DNA of 64,000 nt from Branchiostoma floridae. Taxonomy: Eukaryota > Chordata > Leptocardii > Amphioxiformes > Branchiostomatidae. This document shows, piece after piece, positions 23,391 through 35,399 of this stretch. The stretch is from contig NC_049997.1 of the NCBI RefSeq assembly GCF_000003815.2, positions 3,084,328-3,148,327 of the forward strand, written 5' to 3'. The notes under the pieces are model-generated. The model ran no database searches. It was not told the origin of the DNA and worked only from the letters and a program-made list of their open reading frames with translations. How positions within the stretch are numbered: position 1 is the first letter of the stretch; each line of letters opens with the position of its first letter. The position numbers were made by a program, and so were the translations under genes.

Positions 23391-24010
23391 AATGGCTACA
23401 AGTTCTTGTCCCAGCATGGCGGGCCCTTCATGTCCGACCGCCCGGAGGATCCTGGGGGACACCAGAAGGATGACGTCATTTTCAGACGACGTTTAGGGTT
23501 GACCAAGGAGGCTTTATCAGCTAAAACCTCCAGGGTTGACCGATATTTTGTTTAGCTAAAATGACTTTAACTCGTGCGCTTCAAGTTTCTTTTCTATTTG
23601 ATTGTTGAAGATGTTGTGTTTTTTTTGCCTACGTCGGGTAACGTTAACTTTGAGTTTGAAAGAGTTGTTTTAGAAATTTTGATCTAGAAGTAGAAATTGA
23701 CGTCGGTTGACGACAACAAGTCAAAATATCAGAAAGAAAGAGAAAAAAATTCTAGAAAAAAAAGGAGGAAAGCAAATTTAGAATCTTTGTGTGTTTGTAT
23801 TCTACGCTACTGTTTATCTTGGGAAGTCTTTCAATTCACAGACAATTGAGGACAATGGTCGTGTGTCCAAACAAAGCGATTGTATCATGCGAACAACTTC
23901 AAGGTGGCAAACTTCAGCACTTCTTGAAAGGAAGGGTACAAACACAGAACACGCACAAGCTGTAATAGGCCCTCACGTTTACATCACAACACCTCTGGAC
24001 AACAGATCTA

Positions 24011-24050
24011 GGAGCTCCGAACCTTTTATGTGCAGATACCGTGACGTGTT
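24011..24050 (+). promoter_or_regulatory. Distal module 2 upstream of MRF-B
   Basis: 34/40 ungapped match to 15251-15290. Core ATGTGCAG then ACCGTGACGTGTT. About 0.85 kb before the start codon; module order is the same as in MRF-A. Confidence 0.65.
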
Positions 24051-24534
24051 GTAGAGGGGGAGGGGCCGCGGGACGACTTCAAGATGAGAGAAGTCTTCAT
24101 GCGAGAAATTGCCACAACAACTTTTCTTGTACTTTGGAGTGCCTTCGAAATACAAAATTGTATTCAATGCAGTAATAATGATATTATTGCAACTTCTATT
24201 GCAAGTGACAAAAAGGACATACAAACAATAGTAACAGCATAGTGAGCGACTACTCTATTAAAAGGCCGACTCTAGAAATGTATTGGGTTTGACCTATTTT
24301 TCTGAGACGGTGGAAGAGTTAGACGATGGATCACCACTTTCCTGTAATGTGTGGGTTTTGAGATGCTAAAAGGAGAGAAGTTTTCTTTTTATCTGCTGGC
24401 CTGTCAAGAAGGAATATCAACATGTGTCAGCACACAAAAGTTCTGTTACATTAGCGAACATCTTCCATGTGCAGATGGTTCTAAGCAGACACAAGTGACG
24501 CATCTTGACTTCCAGCCGAGTTGTGACCTGTCGT

Positions 24535-24576
24535 GCCACCCAAGTCGGCCCGGCTCGCAGCACCGATTCTCCTCGG
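24535..24576 (+). promoter_or_regulatory. Proximal MRF-B block shared with MRF-A
   Basis: CCACCCAAGTCGG and GATTCTCCTCGG. Confidence 0.5.
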
Positions 24577-24657
24577 TAGGGGTAACGAGGTCCAACCGAG
24601 AAAACTCACATCCCGAGCAGGTTCCCAGAGGGGGCACCGTGTTTCCAAATCGGGAGT

Positions 24658-24669
24658 ATGAATATTCAT
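24658..24669. promoter_or_regulatory. ATGAATATTCAT palindrome, MRF-B promoter
   Basis: Perfect 12 bp palindrome, 55 bp upstream of the TATA-like box; identical to the one upstream of MRF-C. Confidence 0.55.
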
Positions 24670-24723
24670 AGGTCACCAGAGTGGGAGGGGCCGGTGGACT
24701 GCCCCCCTTTGGAGGAAAGCGGG

Positions 24724-24730
24724 TATATTA
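24724..24730 (+). promoter_or_regulatory. TATA-like box of MRF-B
   Basis: TATATTA in GCGGGTATATTAGCGC, 149 bp before the ATG, at the same distance from the palindrome as in MRF-A. Confidence 0.55.
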
Positions 24731-24878
24731 GCGCTCGGCGGATCCTCTAACAACATACATGTGCCCTTGTTCGAGCGGAGAGTGTCAGTGTTCATCACTT
24801 GCTCTCTGACACTTCAAAATATCACTCCCATCACAGTTTTAGTTGGAGTAGGGGTGACTTAAGAGACACCAGACCAGG

Positions 24879-27800
24879 ATGGAGTTTGTGGAACTGAGCA
24901 GCTGTAGGTTCGACGCGACGCCGACCTTCTGCGATCGTCCAGCCGCCCCCAACGCCACGGTCCTACCGGGCGAACACTTCCCCGTACCGAACGGCTCTTA
25001 CGAGTCGGACCATGGGGACGGTCACGTCCTGGCCCCGGGCCCGTCCTTCCACGGCCCCGGCCGCTGTCTGCTCTGGGCCTGCAAGGCGTGCAAGAAGAAG
25101 ACGGTCCCGATCGACAGGAGAAAGGCCGCCACCATGAGAGAGAGGCGTCGTCTGGTCAAAGTCAACGAGGCCTTCGACATACTGAAGAAGAAGTCATGTG
25201 CCAACCCGAATCAGAGGCTCCCCAAGGTGGAAATCCTCCGCAACGCCATCTCCTACATCGAGCAGCTCCACAAACTGCTACGGGACAGCAAGGAGAACTC
25301 GTCGGGAGAGGTCTCGGACAGCTCCGCTCCCAGCCCCGGGTCCTGCTCGGACGGAATGGTGAGTTGACTCCGCCCGTTACATGTTAGAACACGACCGGAC
25401 AGGGACGGATCAGAAAACCGAGATCAAACGACAAGCGAGTCAAGTCGTTATCCCCCTTGTCAGGCCTGGCTTCCGTTGTGTATAATTAGTTAACAATCCT
25501 GACGATAAAGAAGCTTCCGAAACTTATATAATTGCACAGTGGGGAGTTTAAAGTACATCTAGATATTCATACAAATTAGTCAAAATTATAAGTTGTCGAT
25601 TGTCTAGCGTTGCTGTAGAAATATTCACGTCTAGTTTATGGTTTTTCACTTCACTAGAAACATGAATAGTGTTCATATATGTACTGTACAGGGTTACTTA
25701 CAGGGTTACTGGTGTCTTTTTATGGCAGTGCGTAGGAGGAAAAGTTCCCATAGCCGTATTAACTTTTACTACATGAGAACCATATCCATGACGCAGACCG
25801 TCTGTACGATATGACGTTAGCAGTCTTTATCTGGGTCTTACTATCGCTCCATCCTCCCAGCCTTGATCCATATTTACCCCGGCTGACTCGCCCGAAAATG
25901 GCGTTGAGATAGATCCCATATCTACTTCTGATAATGGCCTCCTAATGACGTGCTTCAGTCCGTGGGTAGTTGTGGGATTTCAGCTTCACAGAGAAACGTT
26001 CAACTAGTGATGTCCGCCGCTCTCATCTGGTCTTCATTACGCAAACCTACGTTGTGTTTCCAAGTGGGGTCAGCAGGCCCCATGCCCCTGGGCTATCAGC
26101 TCCCCTGCACCACTTTGGTTCAGTAACTTTTCAATCTGTACTGCAGATAAATTTAATTAGCAAGAAAAACAATGTTGTCCCATGGAAGTAGCACTCATTA
26201 CCGGGGGTACTGCTGACAGAGTCGGCCGCAAATGGGAGAGTCGGGAGGGGAAAATATGATCCGTGTTAAGGGTGAGGTGTGGGGAAAAGTCGACTGTCTG
26301 ACCTAGACTGGGTGTAAACTGACACTACAAGTACCTTTTCTTCTGGCGATCCGAATACTGGCGTCCTTTTTTTTGGTGAGAAGCCAAAATAGAAACGTTT
26401 TTGTACTTAATCGCTTTTGACAATCGCTACACACATATACATGTATACACAGAGGTACTAGGCCACGTAAATTGAAATTGGAAAGATATGCATTGTACCT
26501 TTTGTTGTTTGATAAACAGTGATACTTTTAGTTTTAACATACTAAACCTTGCTTCAACAGGCTTACAGCTAGAACCCTCTAAATGTGTACATAAGAGTAT
26601 TTGAGTGCAATGTCAATGGTTAGATAACGTTGTTTATTATTTCCTCTTCTTCCTTGCAGGCTGCCCACAGTCCCCACAGCTTCTGTACAGACACATCCGG
26701 GAACTCATCCTGGGAACATGGTGACAGGCATCATGGGAACGGTAAGAGAACTTCCATCTTACCTTCCTAGGCTACAGAAACATGGACGTTCTTTTGACAG
26801 AATGACTCTTTCTGTTGTCTCAGTGAGAAGTTTGCCTTCGATTAAGCATTGTTCCGATACTTTGGACGTTATGATGCCACAAATTAGCCTACAATAGTTA
26901 TAAACAATTCCATTTTACTTTGTAGACACAAGCAACTGCTTATAAATGTTAAAACTGAAGAAACGACCCTGCAAAGCAAAGAACACAAAATATGGAACGT
27001 TATCCACTGTATGAAACATACCTTGTATTGATGTAAACATAAGAACACACAGCGATCGCTTCACAAAAGAAAACATCGCTTCTTGCTTTAGCTGCCATAA
27101 AAGATGCATTTATAGTTAATGAAGCTGTTTTAAAGACCATAACATTGCAAAGTGATTTGTAATTGAAAGTGATAGCGTAAGCAGGCACATGTACCCTGCG
27201 TGATGCCGCATATCAGGTTACAGTCTGTCTATAAATACATGGGCTATAGAATAACGCACTATTCAAAACGGAGTTATACAGGGCAGTAATACAGGATTTT
27301 ATGAACTTGATTTTTGCTCAAGTCAAAGTTGTAGAATGGCAATATTGTAGTTCGTTAAGACTTAACCGAAGAATAAAGTGCTGGTTCTAACTGGAATAGA
27401 TATTAATGTTGGCATGATAATTGAAAGCTGAGACGGGGCATCATTTCCAGAATATTCCAGTCATAAATCATCGGTATATATATATATAGATGTCGATGAA
27501 TGGAAATTGTCCATAGTTTTGTGTCTTGTGAGAAATGTTTTCGGACACACGTTTTGGCTCTGTGGCATACTACAGTTATGAGTAACAATTGGCAAACAGT
27601 TACTCATTTTCTTTGCTTTATTTTTATATCCCATGCACCCAATGTATTGTAGCAATCCTCTTGACCAAAACAGGACCCAAACGGACTCAAATATGCATGC
27701 TCCATTCAGAAATTTATTTTGAATTACTTAAATGGCTCTTTTTGTACCGATCAATCCTCTGTTATCGACAATGGCAATCGTATATTGTTTTAATTTAATA

Positions 27801-28219
27801 ATGTAATAAATTGATCATAGATACTTAAACGTAAGTCCTTAACAAATTATTAATTATCGTTTATTGACGGAACGTCCGATTCTGTACCAGAAAGCGCAAA
27901 AAAAAGTTCTAAACTTTTTGAACTGTTAGTGCAAAAGTGTATCGACATAATTCATTGCACTACAAATTAATTTCTTTATTTTGCACTTCATGTTTGATCC
28001 ACAAACTGCGAATGACTTTAGCTAAGAAAAGACTGTTTTTTGTGTGTTGTTGCTATTGTGGTTTGTGCCTGACCATAGTTTTCCTGTTCTCTCCTAGGCC
28101 ACGAGAACCAGTCATGCGGTAACAACGTGTCGAGTCTAGACTGTTTGTCTCTCATCGTACAGAGCATTTCTACTATTGAAGGCGAGGAGAACAACAACGC
28201 GAGCAACCCGCCAAGATGA
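24879..28219 (+). CDS. MRF: MyoD-family myogenic bHLH factor, MRF-B
   Basis: Muscle determination/differentiation factor of the MyoD family, acting in the nucleus. Exons 24879-25358, 26660-26741 and 28098-28219; introns of 1301 and 1356 bp in phases 0 and 1; 227 aa. The start is [13 protein letters not shown]. The Cys/His-Trp motif [13 protein letters not shown] is at 62-74, identical in core to vertebrate MyoD (the region that in MyoD contacts Pbx). The bHLH is at 79-135 with [14 protein letters not shown] and [15 protein letters not shown]. An acidic Ser-rich stretch is followed by CSDGM at the exon end. The C-terminal [15 protein letters not shown] (199-213) matches MRF-C and resembles the helix III transactivation segment of Myf5/MyoD. 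Tandem with MRF-A, same strand, about 6.9 kb apart. No damage seen. Confidence 0.98.
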
Positions 28220-28498
28220 GAGACCCGCGCCAAAACAGGGGACTGCCATTCATTTTTAACAAAGGAGGCATCGGGGACCATGTGTACATTTCCAATGAAC
28301 TTATATGGACTTGAGAGAGAAGTAATTATTGTGAGGAAAAGTCGTTGTGTTGTTGTTGGTCTTGTTGTCGTATTCTTCTTGTGAAGTCTCGCGAGAGATG
28401 AAGTGTCCACGAGATTTTCTGAACGACTGAATGTATATCTATTTGTACATATGCTGTATATACTTGACTTCCAAGCTACGCCGTGTTCTCGTGCTAGA

Positions 28499-28504
28499 AA
28501 TAAA
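28499..28504 (+). terminator. Poly(A) signal of MRF-B
   Basis: AATAAA about 280 bp after the stop, followed by TGTTGTGTGTTTTC. Confidence 0.65.
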
Positions 28505-29070
28505 TATTTACATGTTGTGTGTTTTCTTACAAACCTGTGTATGCTGCATTTATTTCTTGAAGCACACACACTTCGGTTAGATACAACGTTTTCATAGTCA
28601 ATAGTCTAATACCAAAAACGCCTAAAACCATTCAATATTGATTGTTAATCATTAGTTCATTGTATTATATACTATTAGTTATTTCTTTTGGAATATTCTA
28701 TCAAGAACAGTAGACATTTTTTGGCAAATGTACTAAATTTCAACATGTAGTAATTCTCCAGGAAGTGAAGAGTGTAAACAAAATTCAGGTTAATCAACTG
28801 ACTCACTCACAAGGGCTCAAAATGAAATATTAGTGCCTCAGTCCAAGATAGCAGCCACCTCCCTACAACTTTAACTTACGTTCATTTTGTAATTCATCGA
28901 CAGGATTGCTGTTATTATCTATAAGAGATGGACCACAGAGCCCTCTGTATGGTTCTTCTCAACAAGATGCACCAAATGTGACCTGACGTAGGCAGCCATG
29001 CCTCAGGCAGACGGCTGTGTATCCTAAACCCTCTAGATTCTTCTCTCCGTCTCCGGGCACTAAACCGTCT

Positions 29071-29315
29071 CTAAAGGTGGTCTCTCACTGCACTTGGGGC
29101 ACCAGTGTGGCACTGCGGGGTTCATCCACTGCTGCATTGTTGTGTTATGTGCCGATTTAAAAAAAATTGTATATTGCGTAATACGTAAAAATTAGAAGAC
29201 AACAAAATACACAAAAAGCAATACAATTCACTCTTTATCTCTGTAATTCGTTGAGTAATCTTTCGAACCCCTCAGTGCCGCACCGGTGTCCCAAGTGCAG
29301 TGTGATACCACCCTA
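29071..29315. mobile_element. MITE, TAAAGGTG family, copy 1
   Basis: Inverted ends TAAAGGTGGTCTCTCACTGC and its near inverse to 29315. The interior (ATTGCGTAATACGTAAAA, GACAACAAAATACACAAAAA) is shared with 39670-39910. Confidence 0.8.
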
Positions 29316-29339
29316 AGTATCCCATCCATCACGCACATT

Positions 29340-29560
29340 CAGCCCAGATTAGCGCAGATTTGGCGGGAAGGAGAAGTGAGATAATTGCAGGTGTAATTGC
29401 CGTCCGCGCGGTTAGCTGTGACCTCTGACTCACCTCCCGGTAATGTGACCTTGCCTGTGGTAATCCAGCTCGAACGTTACGGAGCCTGGCAGGGAGACAA
29501 GACTGCGTCACAGGCGGAGACAAGGGCTGTCAGCACTGACTCAGCGGTGTGCAACTTCTG
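29340..29560. promoter_or_regulatory. Candidate regulatory block with TAATTGCAGGTGTAATT
   Basis: E-box CAGGTG flanked symmetrically by homeodomain-type TAATT (29382-29398) in a GC-richer stretch 1.1 kb downstream of the MRF-B stop. Function is inference. Confidence 0.35.
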
Positions 29561-29778
29561 GGCCATTCTTGGTGGGAAAACTCAGCCATACAGAATATAG
29601 AAATGGGCTTTGTTTCTTACGTCTAACAGGCAAACCAGAACACACCAGTTTTGTAGAGAAAATAGGAGCTGCGTCAGAAGTTTGATCTACTCAAGGCGGG
29701 AAAGACCCCTGCTGTTTTCGATAGCACAAATGACATTATACAATGTCCTTGATAAAACGAAATATTCGGTTTTACACC

Positions 29779-29962
29779 CAGGCTCTCTGGGGCCTTTTTT
29801 GGGGCTCATAATACACTTTTGCTGGCCATTTCTATTTGTACTCGGTCGCTGATTGCTGGCCTTTTCTGACTGCCGGTAGGCCCCAAGTCCAAATAGAAAT
29901 GACCAGCAAAAGGGTATTATGAGCCAAAAAAAAGGCCACAGAGAGCCTGCTATGGATGGTAG
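29779..29962. mobile_element. Fold-back MITE, GGCTCTCTG family, copy 5
   Basis: CAGGCTCTCTGGGGCC ... GGCCACAGAGAGCCTGCTAT, inner arms TTTTGCTGGCCATTTCTATT / AAATAGAAATGACCAGCAAA. Confidence 0.85.
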
Positions 29963-30059
29963 GGGACGTCCCGAACCGAAGCTAGGTACATGTACTCATA
30001 TGTTGTACTCATGTGTTGGTATCACATTAAAGTGCCCTTCTAAAAGGTCGATAACATTG

Positions 30060-30115
30060 TTCCAGCTATGGATTTGAACCACATTCTCTACCACAACACT
30101 ACTCTACCACTGGTA
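30060..30115 (-). repeat. tRNA-like relic
   Basis: Minus strand CAGTGGTAGAGTAGTG followed by a B-box GGTTCAAATCC. Too decayed for a working tRNA. Confidence 0.35.
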
Positions 30116-30287
30116 TGTAGAATATATCAGAAGATTTACCTGTAGCTACTTTTACCGAATGATACATGTAGCGCTATATATCGCTATCTACTCAACAGGA
30201 AATGGTGTCAAGCACATGTCCTCACTCGCTGCTATTCATCGACGACTAAGTTACGTTACTGTGGAAACGTTTCATGAACAGTGGATA

Positions 30288-30410
30288 AGTGTGTGTGTGT
30301 GTGCGTGTGTGTATGTGCGTGCGTGCGTATGTGTGTGTGTGTGTGTGTGCATGTATGTGTGTGCGTGCGCGCGCGCGTGTGTGTACTTGTGTGTGTGCGT
30401 GTGTGCGGAT
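30288..30410. repeat. TG-rich microsatellite
   Basis: (TG)n with interspersed CG. Confidence 0.95.
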
Positions 30411-30550
30411 TTATCAGTGTATAAATGGACACAGTCAAGGTTATCGTATAAATTATCCTCTTAAGAAATACGATATGGGCCCTATTTCATCCACACATCA
30501 CGTGTGCGTGTTTCACCTGTGTGTTACTTTAAAGCCCTGTGTTCTAGTAT

Positions 30551-30650
30551 AGAAGCTCCCGAGCCTCTTACAAAAGACCACCGGGTCACGTCCGACCCAC
30601 GTCCGGGGACCAGACATGACGGCGGCCGGTACCGCTTTGAAATGGAGCCG
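30551..30650 (+). promoter_or_regulatory. Orphan copy of MRF upstream modules
   Basis: CCAGACATGACGGCGGCCGG then CGCTTTGAAATGGAG at 30610-30645 matches module 1 of MRF-A and MRF-B. AGTATAGAAGCTCCCGAGCC just before it resembles the start of module 2 (AGTACAGAAGCCCCGCACC). No MRF exon follows on the plus strand. Confidence 0.4.
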
Positions 30651-31534
30651 CGGTCCCAGGTCGGGAGTGTTCGCACTTGGCACAATCAGGCCACATTGGT
30701 CACGCAACGCTGACGCCATCTCGCACCATCTTGCTCGAACTGAAAACCAAACTTTGAAGAATCGGTGAACAGAGGGGCCAATTAGTCTCTCCAGCAGGCT
30801 ATTCGAGCTTGGAATTTGGAGGCTTCATTTTTTTTTCTAATGGCATATATATCAGTGTATTTCTTGGTCTATTGTACTCGTGTGCGAAGTCTACAAACGA
30901 GGCTAGAGACGAGTTAAAGCTTTTTTTTTAATGTACCGATACCAGTTAATCGCTCACCTTCTCAGCGAATATATCTATGTTGGCTGAAAATAAAAGTCTA
31001 TCCAAAAGGCAGTTCACATCTATAGTAGCGCAAGGTAATATGAGCAAGGGACAAGTACCTTAGCCACCTAGCTGCCACTGGGGCTTGAGCCATGCAGACA
31101 GGTGGTACAATTTGTAGGTCAAGTTCAAAAAGAAGTCATCTGCATGTATACTGTAATTCTTAGGCTTCAAAATGGACATTCTTTCTAGGTCCTTTTACAC
31201 ACCCTTATCATTGGACAAAATCATCTGTTAATTTCTTCAACGTTACATCAAACAAACGGAGGAACGCAAGATATGACAAGCACTTTGGCCTGGTCACGCG
31301 ATGGTCAGTACTGGGATGGGGCAGCGGGCATCCTCTTCCAATCAAAGTTTCATACCACACAGTAGGGACAAAGAACCGAACACCTATCCTTATATAGTCA
31401 ACTTGGAAGCTGAAGTAAAGAACTAAGAAGTGAGATGATTAAAGGATGACCTATAAACTGAAATTCGGAAAACCTCAAGAATGCACGAAGGGAGGCGGTA
31501 TTAGATTTTGAAGAATGGAAGGAATGGCGGTGTG

Positions 31535-31640
31535 TGTACGTGCGCGTGTGTTTCCGTGTATGTGTGTGTGTGTGCGTGTGTGTGTGTGTGTGTGTGCGTG
31601 TGCGTGCGCGTCTGTGTGTGTGTGCGTGCTTGCGTTTGCA
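31535..31640. repeat. TG-rich microsatellite
   Basis: (TG)n interrupted by CG. Confidence 0.95.
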
Positions 31641-31825
31641 CATGTCTGTGTGTTCTACACAACACTACATATCCACTCAAACGCTTTCTTAGAGAATAGT
31701 CTAGATCTCTCTCACCAATGTCAAAGCCATACCTCCCGTTGTCCCTCTAGCCCCATAAGTTACACCCAGTGTGTCAGAACCCCGCCTTGCCCCATATTGA
31801 AGACGTTAGCAGAACGTGACCAGGT

Positions 31826-32030
31826 GAATCGACACGTTTTACCGACACCGGCGCAGTTAGCACGACTGGACAGGGGAGTTGACCGTGAACAATGGATTAG
31901 GGAGGCGGAGAATTGGGCTATCGTCAGTCGAGGTGGGGGTCCGGCAGATCGCGTGCTGAACCCTCATCCACCCGCTAATTATCCACTACCCCCACGGTAC
32001 CGGGGAGATCGCACACCGGGGTAGGGGAGT
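31826..32030 (+). pseudogene. Possible retroelement ORF tail remnant
   Basis: The frame reads NRHVLP ... VDREQWIREAENWAI ... LNPHPPANYPLPPRYRG. This resembles the C-terminal VKEAI..R..LNRD..LPP pattern downstream of endonuclease domains in some retroelement polyproteins. Short and without the rest of the element; assignment uncertain. Confidence 0.25.
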
Positions 32031-32929
32031 CGGGGGGACCGTAACTCTCCACGTGCCTCAAGACGACAGGTGGATACAGAGTAGCCAACTTCAAGTTCAA
32101 GTCTGGGGCTAGACTGGCGTTAAAGTCTAGTTTAAAAAGTGAAGAATTAATTCCGCCTCCAGGGAAGCATTTGTGACACAGAAAGACTTATTTTCACCTG
32201 ATATCAAAACTTATAATTAACAAAAGCAAAATACGGGCCGGGAAAATATAGGAACTAAGTGTTAATATCATTTGTCTGTAGGTCGTTATACAGATGAATG
32301 AATGATTCAATCAAACGTTTTATCTTGACAGAAGGATTTCTAGCTTTCAATCGAACGTGATAAAAAGAGACACTGAAGTTAGATGCATCTTGTGGCACTC
32401 GCTATGTTTTCCGTAACCTTTTCTGTCATGTTTTTTTAAATTCTTTTATTAATGTTCTTTTCTTAATACCCGTATATTTCTCTTCTTTTCGTTATTATAT
32501 CCTTATGTTTTCTTTTCTTTGGGTCCTTACATGTATAAGGCCGGTCATACCTGCCATATAATTTAGATACAGATGTAGATACAGATATTTACGACCGATT
32601 CTGTATGTACTCCTGAGATGTCTCAAAGTCTCCTGAGATGCAAGGCGCAAACAGGTCCTTAAAAGTCCCACATGAGACACATCCAGGGAGCTGAGGTGAT
32701 AAACAGGTTTGACAATATGCGCGCCCCGAGTCCTACCCAAGACACAACACATCCACACACACCTGCCGAACCGGATTTCTCCGGTCCTCTGTCACGGCGA
32801 ACTCCTCACAGTCATTTCCTTTCTTAGTCATCGCCCACTCCAAGACGCTATCGTCTTGAGGCGTAACGTGACACGAGCTACAATCGCGGATTAACGATCA
32901 CTGATATGTCAGATAATCTGCTGCGACAT

Positions 32930-33310
32930 CTCTGCCCAAATATGAAAATCTGCGCCGAATTAGCCTCGATTTCCTGCGAGGTAACCGTGACTGTGACCTC
33001 TAGAGGTCACGACCCCTGCATGACCCCCGAGGCGAGGCCAACCTTTTATGGGTAAAATCGGAGGACGGGGGATCCCGGTAGGGATGGGGCTTTATCTGCC
33101 CGGCAGAGGCGATGAAATGTCGTACAAGACTTCTGGAGACAGCCGTCCCGAGATGTAAAGCCGATAAAAGTAAGGACTGGCAATTAAGCAGCCCGGCTTC
33201 TCGGGATGTGTCACATTCTGGGCGTGCTGGGGCGATCAGATGACGTCATCAAGATGGCGATTAGTTTGGCGATTTCATTCTGCCACTCATCAAAGTTACG
33301 ACATCGTCTC
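32930..33310. promoter_or_regulatory. CpG-rich candidate regulatory block
   Basis: 16 bp palindrome TGACCTCTAGAGGTCA (32994-33009), i.e. two nuclear-receptor half sites as an everted repeat with 4 bp spacing; a consensus CRE TGACGTCA (about 33242-33249) followed by AAGATGGCG; and CTTTATCTGCC. No open frame of interest. Confidence 0.4.
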
Positions 33311-33889
33311 GATATGGTCTTTATCTGACAGTGCGACAACTTATAGCGGTACTGATGTGAGCAAGTTTTAGATACTGACGAATACCTATGTTACTAATTA
33401 GCTACGACAAAGAAATATTCATATGTAGCCATCAGTTTCGAGTTTGGTCAAAATATAATATATAGTATACTAGCTGCTTAAATCGTTTTTGTCATTTATC
33501 TAAGTTGTTGTTTAAAGTAAATGAAAGAGAAAACCCAAGAAAAACACGCTAACAGAATACTAGTATGAACGTACAAAGAGAACCACTGTGTGCAGGTGAC
33601 TTGTTGACTGCCTCCTCTCCGTTTCACACTGTTTGTGTGATGCCTGTTGCTTTTGCTATTGATGTGTTTTGCATTGATTAAAATACTTCAGATTAAAATT
33701 CCTATTTAGATGCCAATTTGCCTACATTACCATACGCACTTCAACTTGAACATGAACTTCCTCGTAGTACAGTCGTTATGGGCACAAACGGAACCACTTA
33801 AAAAGAAATCAAAAGCCTTGTCAACCTTTCTATCTCCCCTAGCACCATTACACCATCCAGTTATAACAGATATCTTCAGACTTAGTCTT

Positions 33890-34060
33890 CTCGTGCCTGG
33901 GTCTCGTCCAAGACGAGGGCAATAATCGGAAGCGACGGTTGCCAAGCTGCCTCCAGAAACAATCCCGGGGAGGATCCATTCCGCGCGGGGAAGTCGCTTC
34001 CACCGGCCCGGGGCGAACGGAAGGAGGGCGGGGCCGGATGTCAACACAATACCGAGGAAC
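33890..34060. promoter_or_regulatory. GC-rich block with GC box
   Basis: Contains GGGCGGGGCC and CCGCGCGGGGAAG. No gene identified downstream on either strand. Confidence 0.2.
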
Positions 34061-35390
34061 GTGTGGAGGCTTTTCCCCTGTTACTGCTGAAGATTGTTTG
34101 ACTATCACTGCATACAACAAGGGCTGCGGAGGTGTTCTTCAGCAACTTCTCCAGTACTTTTTATAGAATCTACACGACTTTACTTCTAGGCCAAAAGACT
34201 CGGATAATGTTGGGTTATGGAAGAAATGAAAAGATATACCGTGCAGGTGCCTTTTGTGTCTTAAAGTTACCTCAATTCTATTTCATTGTCATGGTCAGAT
34301 CGATAAAAAAAAGCTTGAGATGAGAAAGAATAATTTATGATAAAATACGCAGCAATGTTTCGAGCATTTCTGCCATTTGTAATCACGGTGTGGAATTCCC
34401 ACTGTTCTGCTCGTTGAAAGTGGACAGTTTTTTCCAGAATGTATATTTAGCATCATCACACAATGATCCGATACGTATCAGTCCAAACAACCGTTTCCTT
34501 CATTACTGTCTTCTTTTGTTTGACAAATGCGTTGGAATCGTTTCCCTTCTTCTCTACCCACATGACCCTTAAAATAAATCGCCTTCGGGAATATGCGTTC
34601 CAACAGGTCACCAAGACAAGTCTCCCTTTCAATGTTCAATGGACTTTTTCTGTTATTGCCAGGGAACTTGCTACTAGTAGTCCAGATCCATCGGAAACCA
34701 TGATTAATGACAATAGTTATTTGCATAATATTCAATTCAAGCTGACGCACTGGAAACAGCGAGGCATCTTTATGCAGAGTCTTTTTTGTACAGCGACTTT
34801 CGTAAGGTCTACATGTATAACAACTACTTACGGTACAACTAAACAGACATATGTAGATTTCTACAGGTATGAATAAATCAACATATCTGGTCTAGCATGT
34901 CATTTACACTATTGGTTCTACGGTATAAGCATTCGTGGATATGTGTCTAACACATTGGTAGGTGCAGGAACTGCTTCCAAGAACGTAACGAGCTAAAGAC
35001 AAAGGCACTACACATCCTGACCACGCCTACCCTTCGCTTTGCTGAAGTCAGCAGCATCGGGAGATGACGGGTCGTGTGTCAAGTACCAGTCCCAAACGTG
35101 CGGTCACGTCGTACTGGGTCCAGCACGCGGCGTATGCGGCGGTATTTGGACAGTTGTTAGTATGACAAGCAGGAATCTTGTGGGGATTACCAACCCAGAC
35201 CACGGCACGCGCAACGCGGCCTGCCGGGTCACTAGGGGAACCAGCACTTGTGCTGAGGAGAGGTACCGTGCACTTGTATCCAATCTTCTGGAACAAGCGT
35301 GAAAGGGAGAGGGATAGCATGGTGTTCTTTCTAAGCGATTGCAGACTCCTCGGTGTTACTTTACCTTTGTCAAGAAGGTTATGTGTTGGG
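34061..35390. other. Intergenic DNA without supported features
   Basis: Open frames here show no domain, composition or splice support. Confidence 0.4.
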
Positions 35391-35399
35391 TGTAGTTTG

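Noticed and set aside
30650-34000. A fourth MRF gene downstream of the orphan module
   Set aside because: No [12 protein letters not shown]-like or SLDCLS-like coding seen in any frame; only the upstream-like module is present.
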